NCBI GenBank assembly: GCA_002384935.1
Contig: DGCD01000009.1
Location: 262,535 to 326,534, forward strand
DNA: 64,000 nucleotides
From: Pusillimonas sp. UBA3987
Lineage (GTDB): Bacteria > Pseudomonadota > Gammaproteobacteria > Burkholderiales > Burkholderiaceae_B
Reading direction: 5' to 3'
The notes below the pieces were generated by a model, which worked only from the letters and a program-made list of their open reading frames with translations, was not told where the DNA came from and ran no database searches. Shown here in pieces: positions 57,113-64,000 of the stretch (its first letter is position 1; each line of letters opens with the position of its first letter). The translations under genes were made by a program, and so were the position numbers.

Positions 57113-59317
57113 ATGAAGGCAAGTAAACCGGACTCATTGAATAATGATAATGAGGGTTGGCCAGCGGCACCGGTACAACACAAAACAGTAAGCCTACGTT
57201 CACGAACATTAAATGTCGCTAGACAAATTAAACTGATTTGTTCTATCTTTAATAATCACAACCTAGGTAAAGCCATAACGTATATTGAGCAGCGTAACTT
57301 TGTAAATCTATGGCGTTCTTTTAGGAATACCCTTTCCTTAAGAATTTCAATCAAACCTATCGACCCCCACAATATTGACATAATCTCAACTGGGAAATTA
57401 AACACCAACCAACCCTTAGTCAGCGTAGTAATCCCATGCTTTAATTACGGGGACTACATTGAGGACGCCATTAAAAGCATATTGGCGCAAACATTACAAG
57501 ACGTTGAGATTATTGTTATAGATGGTGGCTCAACAGACAATTCCACACGTAAAAAACTTAAGCAACTGAATTATCCAAAAACACAAATCGTACTTCGTGA
57601 AGGTAGGCATCTGGTTGGGGATAACCGTAACTATGGCATTAACATAGCCCGAGGTCGCTACATATGCTGCCTAGACGCAGACGATACCCTATCGCCCACC
57701 TACCTAGAGAAGGCGGTATTTTTGCTGGAGACATACGGTTATGACTGCATTTCAACAGCGATTAATTTTATAGGCGAGAGAAAAGGGCAGATAGGCATTA
57801 TTGAACAGCCCAATCTCCGGTCCATGGAGCAAGGAAACCATATTCACACGTGCGCTGTATACAGGAGATTTTTTTGGGAACATGTTGGGGGCTTTTACGA
57901 TACGGGTTTGGGAGCCGAACATGTTGCAGAAGACTGGGATTTTTGGTTACGGATAGCGGCTACGGGCGCCCGTTTGAGAAACATAGCTGGTGAAGCGCTA
58001 TTTAACTACAGAATCCATAAAAATGGCTCTCTTAGCTCGACCAATGTTCGCTCCATAGCTAAGCAACGAAAGTCAATTATTAAACGGAATCGCCATTTAC
58101 TTAATAGAAAAACTCGAAGACTATCTGATCTTCAAAACTCACGAATTATAAAGAACACCCACTCGGGTGGAGTATTGCTAAAAGCAAAAGAACTTTGTAA
58201 TTGTGAAAAATGGCCGTGCTTAGTGATTGCTCTACCTTTTATGTTAATTGGTGGAGCCGAACGCTTACTTAGCACTGTTGTTGAAAAATTATCTAGTTTT
58301 GGCTGGCGTATCATAATCGTAACCACCGTATACCAGCACCCTGACGAAGGTGATTCAACCCACTGGTTTTCTAAAAACATCACAGAAATTTATCGCTTAC
58401 CTGCATTTTTGAATCCTATTGAATGGGATGACTTTATTGAATATATTTTTAGTTCGCGCAAGCCGGACTGCCTGCTGATTGTAGGCAGCATAAAGATGTA
58501 CGAAAACACGCCATTCCTCAGAGAGAGGTTTCCCGAAATGGCTATTGTCGACCTCCTTTTCAATACAGTGGGCCATATCGACTCTCATCGAAAATTTATT
58601 CAATATTTGGACGCGGTTATTGCCGAGAATACGGATGTTGAAAACTGGCTCAAGTCTGTCGGCTGGGGAGAGAAAAAAATCGCTCGGATACAAAGCGGGA
58701 TTGATATTACGCAATACGCTCCAATACCTTCTTGTCTTAGTTGGCGAGAACAACTTGGAATTAATCGTCACGCGCTGGTCGTCGGTTACTCCGGTCGTTT
58801 GAGCACAGAAAAAGCCCCAGAGGTTGTTTTAGAGATAGCCCAACTGTGCAAAGAAAACAAAGAAATACACTTTGTCATGACCGGCTCTGGTCCGCTAAAC
58901 ACCCAAGTTAGCGCAGCCATATCTAAACTTCCTGACTGCCATATTCATTTTCTCGGCGCAATCGATGACATTAAGTTCATAATTGGGCAATACGACATAT
59001 TGCTGTTGACGTCCAGGATCGACGGTCGTCCACAAGTTGTACTCGAGGCCCTGTCAATGGGCGTACCCGTCATTGCATCCAACTTAGGTGGCCTCCCCAG
59101 TCTTATAAAAGAAGATGAAACCGGTTACTTATGCCCAGTTGCGGATGCGCGCTCCTTTAGCGAGCGCATACAGTATCTTGCGAACGACAGACATAAACTC
59201 AACTTGATGAAACAGGCAGCGCGCGCATTCGCTGAAGATAGTTTAGGCGTTGACAATATGATTAACGGCTACCGCGATACCCTTCTGCACGCGATACAAT
59301 CGCGGAGAAGTCACTAG
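57113..59317 (+). CDS. Fused two-domain glycosyltransferase: GT2 plus GT4
   Basis: A 734-residue protein from the ATG at 57113 (GGAG 11 bp before it); an ATG at 57089 directly after the preceding stop is an alternative. The N-terminal half is GT2: PLVSVVIPCFNYGDYIEDAIKSIL and IVIDGGSTDNS near residues 100-140, DADDTLSP near 185, HVAEDWDFWLRIA near 270. After a helical stretch the C-terminal half is GT4: LMLIGGAERLLSTVVEKLS near 375, VVGYSGRLSTEKAPEVVLEIAQL near 560 and VLEALSMGVPVIASNLGGLPSLI near 645. It probably adds two sugars in turn. Confidence 0.88.
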   Translation: MKASKPDSLNNDNEGWPAAPVQHKTVSLRSRTLNVARQIKLICSIFNNHNLGKAITYIEQRNFVNLWRSFRNTLSLRISIKPIDPHNIDIISTGKLNTNQPLVSVVIPCFNYGDYIEDAIKSILAQTLQDVEIIVIDGGSTDNSTRKKLKQLNYPKTQIVLREGRHLVGDNRNYGINIARGRYICCLDADDTLSPTYLEKAVFLLETYGYDCISTAINFIGERKGQIGIIEQPNLRSMEQGNHIHTCAVYRRFFWEHVGGFYDTGLGAEHVAEDWDFWLRIAATGARLRNIAGEALFNYRIHKNGSLSSTNVRSIAKQRKSIIKRNRHLLNRKTRRLSDLQNSRIIKNTHSGGVLLKAKELCNCEKWPCLVIALPFMLIGGAERLLSTVVEKLSSFGWRIIIVTTVYQHPDEGDSTHWFSKNITEIYRLPAFLNPIEWDDFIEYIFSSRKPDCLLIVGSIKMYENTPFLRERFPEMAIVDLLFNTVGHIDSHRKFIQYLDAVIAENTDVENWLKSVGWGEKKIARIQSGIDITQYAPIPSCLSWREQLGINRHALVVGYSGRLSTEKAPEVVLEIAQLCKENKEIHFVMTGSGPLNTQVSAAISKLPDCHIHFLGAIDDIKFIIGQYDILLLTSRIDGRPQVVLEALSMGVPVIASNLGGLPSLIKEDETGYLCPVADARSFSERIQYLANDRHKLNLMKQAARAFAEDSLGVDNMINGYRDTLLHAIQSRRSH

Positions 59318-59347
59318 AACGTTAGCGTAAACAATGGAAAACATGGC

Positions 59348-60346
59348 ATGAGAATTGAGGGAAAACGAGTATTAGTCACCGGAGCAGACGGGTTCATCGG
59401 TAGCCATTTAACCGAAGCCCTCTTGGCGAAGGGCTGCGAGGTACGTGCCTTTACTTACTACAACTCGTTCAATAGTTGGGGCTGGCTCGATACGGTTCCA
59501 CTGGAAACACAGAAGCGGCTAGATGTATTTGCCGGCGACATTCGTGACCCCAATGGCGTACGTAAAGCAATGGAAGGGATTGATGTTGTCTTTCACCTGG
59601 CGGCACTGATTGCAATACCTTTTTCTTACCACTCGCCCGACTCTTACGTCGATACAAATATCAAAGGCACGCTGAACGTCTTACAGGCCGGACGTGACCT
59701 TCAAACCGAACGTATTTTGGTCACCTCGACGTCAGAAGTGTATGGAACGGCGCAATATGCTCCTATCGACGAAAAACACCCATTTCAGGGGCAGTCTCCA
59801 TACAGTGCGACAAAAATTGGGGCAGATAGAATTGCCGAGTCATTTTGGAGGTCTTTTGATTCACCCGTAGTAATTGTGAGACCTTTTAATACTTACGGGC
59901 CGAGGCAATCAGCCAGAGCTGTCATTCCCACTATCATTACACAACTACTTAGTGGGGAGCGTGAGCTTCACCTGGGCAGCTTGACACCCACGCGCGATTT
60001 TAATTATGTTGCCGATACAGTAAACGGATTTATTGCCCTTGCAGAGTCCGATGCCGCTATCGGTGAAGAAATAAACATCGCAACAGGTACCGAACACACA
60101 ATTGGGGATGTAGCAAGAACGCTCATCAACGAATTGAATCCAAATGCACGTCTCATAGAGGCTGAAGAACGTTTGCGTCCTGATAATTCCGAGGTATTTC
60201 GGTTAATTGGCGACAACAAAAAAATTAAAGACCTAACCAACTGGAGCCCGCAGTTCGGCTTGTCAGAAGGGTTACAGCAAACCGTTGAATGGTTCCGCAA
60301 ACCTGAAAACTTATCGCGCTATAAAGCGTGGATCTATAATTTATGA
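59348..60346 (+). CDS. NDP-sugar 4,6-dehydratase (LegB-like extended SDR)
   Basis: A 332-residue extended SDR: VLVTGADGFIGSHLTEALLAKGCEVRAFTYYNS at the start, HLAALIAIPFSYHSPDSYVDTNIKGTLNVLQAGRDL near 85, catalytic TSTSEVYGTAQYAPIDE and YSATKIGADRIAESFW near 150. It resembles LegB and GDP-hexose 4,6-dehydratases. Its nucleotidyltransferase neighbour could supply the activated sugar and the reductase-like gene at 61067 could finish a 6-deoxy sugar. Substrate nucleotide is uncertain. Confidence 0.88.
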   Translation: MRIEGKRVLVTGADGFIGSHLTEALLAKGCEVRAFTYYNSFNSWGWLDTVPLETQKRLDVFAGDIRDPNGVRKAMEGIDVVFHLAALIAIPFSYHSPDSYVDTNIKGTLNVLQAGRDLQTERILVTSTSEVYGTAQYAPIDEKHPFQGQSPYSATKIGADRIAESFWRSFDSPVVIVRPFNTYGPRQSARAVIPTIITQLLSGERELHLGSLTPTRDFNYVADTVNGFIALAESDAAIGEEINIATGTEHTIGDVARTLINELNPNARLIEAEERLRPDNSEVFRLIGDNKKIKDLTNWSPQFGLSEGLQQTVEWFRKPENLSRYKAWIYNL

Positions 60347-60353
60347 GGCACGA

Positions 60354-61070
60354 ATGAGAGCTATTATTATGGCGGGCGGACAAGGAACCCGACTGCGCCC
60401 TTACACGACACTCATACCTAAACCGCTAGTTCCCTTAGGCGGAAAATACGCGATCCTTGAGGTTGTTTTACATCAGCTTAAAACAGCAGGTTTTGACCAT
60501 ATAACCATTGCTGTAAATCACCTAGCACATTTGATTACGGCCTACTTTGGTGACGGTAGTAGACTAGGCCTGAAAATTGATTATTCATTCGAAGATGCCC
60601 CACTTAGCACTATCGGACCGCTCACGTTAATTGAGGACCTGCCTGAGAACTTCCTTGTCATGAATGGCGATATTTTATGTGACCTGGATTACGGCTCGTT
60701 CTATAACAACCATTGTGCAGCTGGAGCCACAACATCGGTGTCTGCCTTCCGCCGTGATGTGAAGATAGACTTTGGTGTATTGCAATTCGATAAAAACCGT
60801 AAATTAGAACAGTTTATCGAGAAGCCTACTTATTCGTTCGACGTTAGCATGGGCATTTACTGTTTGAATCGTCGTGCCGTAGAGCGTTTGCCGAAAGGAA
60901 AACCCTATGGTTTTGATAATTTAATGATTGATGGGTTGAAGAATAACGACGACATTCGCATTGCGCCGTTCGACGGTTATTGGTTGGATATTGGACGCCC
61001 CGACGATTACGAACATGCAGACGAAAATTTCGATGACCTAATGAAACGTCTCAATATTGATCTTCCATGA
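60354..61070 (+). CDS. Nucleotidyltransferase (sugar-1-phosphate guanylyl/thymidylyltransferase family)
   Basis: A 238-residue protein from the ATG at 60354 (MRAIIMAGGQGTRLRPYTTLIPKPLVPLGGKYAILEVVL). The GGxGTRLxP signature and KP motif bind the nucleotide and sugar phosphate. The D-x-D-like NGDILCDLDYG near residue 104 coordinates magnesium. It lacks the C-terminal beta-helix of GlmU-like proteins. It activates a hexose 1-phosphate, probably with GTP or dTTP, for the dehydratase encoded just before. ATGA overlap with the next gene. Confidence 0.88.
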   Translation: MRAIIMAGGQGTRLRPYTTLIPKPLVPLGGKYAILEVVLHQLKTAGFDHITIAVNHLAHLITAYFGDGSRLGLKIDYSFEDAPLSTIGPLTLIEDLPENFLVMNGDILCDLDYGSFYNNHCAAGATTSVSAFRRDVKIDFGVLQFDKNRKLEQFIEKPTYSFDVSMGIYCLNRRAVERLPKGKPYGFDNLMIDGLKNNDDIRIAPFDGYWLDIGRPDDYEHADENFDDLMKRLNIDLP

Positions 61071-61921
61071 AAGTTCTCATTACCGGCGCTACCGGCGGCC
61101 TTGCGCGTAGCGTCATTTCTGAATTTAAATCCGCCGGATACAGTATTACGTTAACCGGTAGACAGAATCACAATGCGCAAAACTACATACCCTGTAACTT
61201 AACAGATGCCGATGCCGTCACTAATTTGGTTTGCAATGTCAAACCAAATTTGGTGCTGCATTTAGCAGGAAGCTTTGAAAACAATCTCACGAAAGACATA
61301 GCGGTAAACAGCTTAAGCGCGGCGCATATTGCGGAAGCACTGCTGAAAAACGATAACAATGCACGACTTGTCCTTATTGGAAGCGCAGCTGAATACGGAC
61401 AAGTAAGCCCAGATGAAAATCCTATTGCTGAAGAACACCCGTTACGTCCTGTATCTGTATATGGTCTAACCAAGACAATGCAAACAAATATTGGTTTATT
61501 CTATGCTGCAAGCGGCAAGCTAGATGTCGTCATAGCCAGAATTTTCAATATTTATGGCGATGGCTTCTCAGAGCGATTGTTCATAGGTAGAGCAACCCAA
61601 CAGATAACTGAATATAAGCAAGGGAAGATCCGAGAACTTGTTTTTGGCAACCTTACAGCTAAACGCGACTATATAACTGCCAAGAGAGCAGCAATGCTTC
61701 TAAAGCTGGTCGCCGAAAAAGGCGAAGGCGGTACCGTGTATAACATTGGGGAAGGGCAGCCCATCCAAATGCTGAATCTATTACAAAAGATGCTGGATGA
61801 CGCGAATATTTCAAACGCGCCTATAGTTCAGCAAACGGTTGGTAATAGGCCCGCCGTAATCGATATCCCATCCATCTACGCAGACATCTCCCGAGTGGAA
61901 GAATTACTGCTGAACAACTAG
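61067..61921 (+). CDS. NDP-sugar epimerase/reductase, GDP-6-deoxyhexose reductase-like
   Basis: A 284-residue extended SDR: MKVLITGATGGLARSVISEFKSAG binds NAD(P), catalytic IGSAAEYGQV and VYGLTKTMQTNIGLFY (Y-x3-K) lie near residues 103-140, and IARIFNIYGDG and RDYITAKRAAMLL follow. It is like RMD-type GDP-4-keto-6-deoxyhexose reductases. Together with the two preceding genes it would make a 6-deoxy sugar such as a rhamnose or talose. Exact product is not determined by the sequence. Confidence 0.82.
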   Translation: MKVLITGATGGLARSVISEFKSAGYSITLTGRQNHNAQNYIPCNLTDADAVTNLVCNVKPNLVLHLAGSFENNLTKDIAVNSLSAAHIAEALLKNDNNARLVLIGSAAEYGQVSPDENPIAEEHPLRPVSVYGLTKTMQTNIGLFYAASGKLDVVIARIFNIYGDGFSERLFIGRATQQITEYKQGKIRELVFGNLTAKRDYITAKRAAMLLKLVAEKGEGGTVYNIGEGQPIQMLNLLQKMLDDANISNAPIVQQTVGNRPAVIDIPSIYADISRVEELLLNN

Positions 61922-61943
61922 CAACGCAAGTTTTGGCGGTTTA

Positions 61944-62705
61944 ATGAAGCCTGATATTTCTGTCATGATCTGCACAAACGTGTACGACGACTATGTCGAC
62001 AAGGCTTTAGAGTCTATAGAGACCCAAACCCACGAAAATATTGAGATTTTAGTTGTCGCCAATGGTATGTCTGACTTTAATTTTCAAAAACTTAAAAAAC
62101 GAGCCATTGATCGTCGCATCGTGCTACTGCACACCCACATCGCTGGCGTTGCATTTAGCCGAAATTTAGCACTTCATCACTGCAAAGCGCCATTAATCGC
62201 AGTAATGGATGCTGATGACATTTCTCACCCAAACAGGCTCGCCGAACAATATCAGTTTATGCGAGAGAATACGCATGTAGTGGTATGTGGCAGTGGATAC
62301 GACACTATCGACGAGAGAGACAATGTTATATCCACAACCCAATTGCCACTAGATGATCGCCATATTCGACGTCAATTACCTTGGAAGAACCCCATATGCC
62401 ACCCGGCCACAGTTTATCGAACAACCCATATCCGGGAAATAGGTGGCTACGCAGGGAACGGCGCTGAAGACTATGATCTGTGGTTACGCGTTGCGCAGAA
62501 TACGGCATGGCATTTCCAGAATCTTGAGATCCCTCTAATAAGCTACCGCATTCCAATAGTGAGCAAAGCTAGGCGGTCTAGGAAAGTATATACGCATGTC
62601 GCTACAACCCAGTTCCAACAATTTATAAGCAGCTGGAACCCAAAATGGATAGTGGCAACTGGCGCCACACTTTTGAAAAAATACGTTAGGAGCGAACGCG
62701 ATTGA
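61944..62705 (+). CDS. Glycosyltransferase family 2
   Basis: A 253-residue GT-A enzyme: DISVMICTNVYDDYVDKALESIETQTHENIEILVVAN at the start, the metal-binding MDADDISHPNRLAEQYQFM near residue 92, and the acceptor-site GGYAGNGAEDYDLWLRVAQ near 166. No membrane segments were seen. It should add one sugar to the O-antigen repeat. The GT4 gene starts in its stop codon. Confidence 0.9.
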   Translation: MKPDISVMICTNVYDDYVDKALESIETQTHENIEILVVANGMSDFNFQKLKKRAIDRRIVLLHTHIAGVAFSRNLALHHCKAPLIAVMDADDISHPNRLAEQYQFMRENTHVVVCGSGYDTIDERDNVISTTQLPLDDRHIRRQLPWKNPICHPATVYRTTHIREIGGYAGNGAEDYDLWLRVAQNTAWHFQNLEIPLISYRIPIVSKARRSRKVYTHVATTQFQQFISSWNPKWIVATGATLLKKYVRSERD

Positions 62706-63886
62706 ACACGAGTCTGAAAGCACCTCAGGATTCCTATCAAGGAAAGAAAACAAAACTAATCTTTTTGATTACGGAAGACTGGTTTTTTTGCTCACATTTT
62801 ATTGATCGTGCAAAAGCTGCTTTAGAGGCGGGCTATGATGTTTCCGTTATCACAAACGTGACTAACCTTGGAAACCAGATTGCGGAAACAGGCATTCGAA
62901 TCATACCCCTGAACATGGACCGACGCAGTATCAATCCGTTATCCACCGCCAAAACACTCATCAAACTGATTCGAATATATGCAAAGGAACGCCCGGATAT
63001 TGTTCATCATGTTGCGCTAAAGCCCATTTTGCTGGGCGGTGTTGCCGCAATACTCACCAAACTAAAAAGCGTCGTAAACGCCGTAGTTGGAGGTGGCTAT
63101 ACGTTTACATCCAACAAACTATCAGCTCGCTTACTTCGCTACCCAGTAACTGTCGGCCTGCGTCTTACAATGAATCGTAAAACTTGCTGTACGATCTTTG
63201 AAAATCCAGACGACTTAGCTTTCTTTGTTGAGTCCGGAATTGTAAAGCAACAAAACACGAGACTAATTCGCGGATCGGGTGTTGATTTGCTCAAGCATCG
63301 GATGGCATCGTTTTCCACAGAAGTACCTACTGTAGTGATGGCTGCCAGATTGCTGTGGGATAAAGGCTTAGGCGAGCTAGTTGAGGCCGCTGAAATATTA
63401 AAAGCCCAAAAAAACCTGAATGTTCGTTTTATTGTTTACGGAAACCATGATCCAGACAACCGTTCCGCAGTAAGCAAGGGTGTGTTAGAAAGTTGGAAGA
63501 AAGACGGATTCGTCGAGTTTCCCGGTTTCTGCGATGACATAACTGAAGCACTGGCAGAGTCAACCATAGCGTGCCTCCCCTCCTACCGGGAAGGACTCCC
63601 TAAATTTCTGCTAGAAGCAATGGCAACAGGCCTTCCTTGTGTGACAACTGACGTACCAGGATGCCGTGAGGCCGTCACACATCAAACCAACGGACTACTG
63701 GTGCCGTCGAAAGATCCTCAAGCGTTAGCGAACGCACTGGAAATATTATTAGAAAATCCTAAATTGTGTAAAAGTATGGGTCAAGCGGGCCGGCTACGTG
63801 TGGAGCGAGAGTTTTCAAATGAAAAAGTAATAGAAGAAACTTTTACTGTCTACGATGAGCTAAATAGCCGTTCCTATGTATCCTGA
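62702..63886 (+). CDS. Glycosyltransferase family 4
   Basis: A 394-residue GT-B enzyme with a TTG start overlapping the preceding stop (TTGA). The N-terminal domain has LIFLITEDWFFCSHFIDRAKAALEAGYDVSVIT and HHVALKPILLGGVAA. The C-terminal donor-binding part has VVMAARLLWDKGLGELVEAAEIL near 210 and PSYREGLPKFLLEAMATGLPCVTTDVPGCREAV near 300 (E-x7-E). It resembles the WlbH/PglA-type transferases of O-antigen loci. No further full gene lies to its right. Confidence 0.9.
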   Translation: MNTSLKAPQDSYQGKKTKLIFLITEDWFFCSHFIDRAKAALEAGYDVSVITNVTNLGNQIAETGIRIIPLNMDRRSINPLSTAKTLIKLIRIYAKERPDIVHHVALKPILLGGVAAILTKLKSVVNAVVGGGYTFTSNKLSARLLRYPVTVGLRLTMNRKTCCTIFENPDDLAFFVESGIVKQQNTRLIRGSGVDLLKHRMASFSTEVPTVVMAARLLWDKGLGELVEAAEILKAQKNLNVRFIVYGNHDPDNRSAVSKGVLESWKKDGFVEFPGFCDDITEALAESTIACLPSYREGLPKFLLEAMATGLPCVTTDVPGCREAVTHQTNGLLVPSKDPQALANALEILLENPKLCKSMGQAGRLRVEREFSNEKVIEETFTVYDELNSRSYVS

Positions 63887-63936
63887 ATCGGCTAAGCTTC
63901 TACACATTATTTTAGTACTCCCCGATTTTAATTAAC

Positions 63937-64000
63937 ATGAATCGGCCAGGGTTTACTAGACGCTTTTTAGCCTCATATGGACTGACCAGTGAGTTGCACG
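63937..64000 (+). CDS. Possible start of the next gene, cut by the window edge
   Basis: An ATG at 63937 opens 21 codons (MNRPGFTRRFLASYGLTSEL) without a stop up to the edge. An in-frame stop lies just upstream, and there is no clear ribosome-binding site. It is too short to identify. The 50 bases between it and the GT4 stop show nothing else. Confidence 0.3.
   Translation, partial: MNRPGFTRRFLASYGLTSELH

Noticed and set aside
48729..63886. O-antigen locus as a prophage or transposon
   Set aside because: No integrase, phage structural gene, transposase or flanking repeat was found. The composition difference is better explained by gene replacement.
1..64000. CRISPR arrays, rRNA and tRNA genes
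   Set aside because: No regularly spaced repeats were seen and no cloverleaf or rRNA-like sequence was noticed in the gaps; short tRNAs could still be missed by eye.

Overview
The window looks like a chromosomal segment of a betaproteobacterium of the Burkholderiales, most likely Alcaligenaceae (the Bordetella/Achromobacter/Pusillimonas side). The basis is gene order: glutamate synthase (gltBD), then the phospholipid-trafficking genes mlaFEDAC, a two-gene ABC transporter, ibaG, murA, the his genes and tatABC on one strand. This matches what I remember of that family; no search was run. No rRNA, tRNA, CRISPR array or intact insertion sequence was seen. Layout: 1-1641 holds a truncated Rieske aromatic-ring oxygenase gene and a divergent LysR regulator. 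1669-2370 encodes a Y1/RAYT-type transposase homologue that has lost its catalytic residues and ends in an AT-hook-like tail. 2656-8858 is gltBD. 8937-16200 is an accessory catabolic cluster between gltD and mlaF: a MarR regulator, a three-gene TRAP transporter, a two-component flavin hydroxylase, a gamma-resorcylate decarboxylase and a hydroxyquinol 1,2-dioxygenase. Together these should take up 2,6-dihydroxybenzoate and convert it through resorcinol and hydroxyquinol to maleylacetate. The maleylacetate reductase is not in the window. 16284-30729 is the housekeeping block mlaFEDAC, ABC exporter, ibaG, murA, hisGDBHAFIE and tatABC. mlaB and hisC are missing from it. 31082-36872 is a second catabolic operon: a divergent DUF1116 (AllG/YlbE-like) protein, a short-chain dehydrogenase, a dicamba-demethylase-like Rieske oxygenase, an orphan amino-acid-type binding protein, a [2Fe-2S] ferredoxin and its reductase. 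I could not deduce its substrate. 36850-38243 (minus) holds an EamA exporter and a hemerythrin. 38473-45590 is dense in toxin-antitoxin modules: a BrnA left after loss of brnT, a complete BrnTA pair, a broken XRE antitoxin gene, a BrnT paired with an XRE antitoxin, an Xre/RES pair and HipBA. An autotransporter sits in the middle. 45536-49982 carries LPS-core and capping genes (GT9, lipoprotein, GT25, pyruvyltransferase, O-antigen ligase). 50117-63886 is a visibly AT-richer O-antigen locus of the ABC-transporter type: epimerase, priming sugar transferase, WbpM-like dehydratase, Wzm/Wzt, methyltransferase, a fused two-domain glycosyltransferase, nucleotide-sugar genes and two more glycosyltransferases. 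It probably continues past the window edge.
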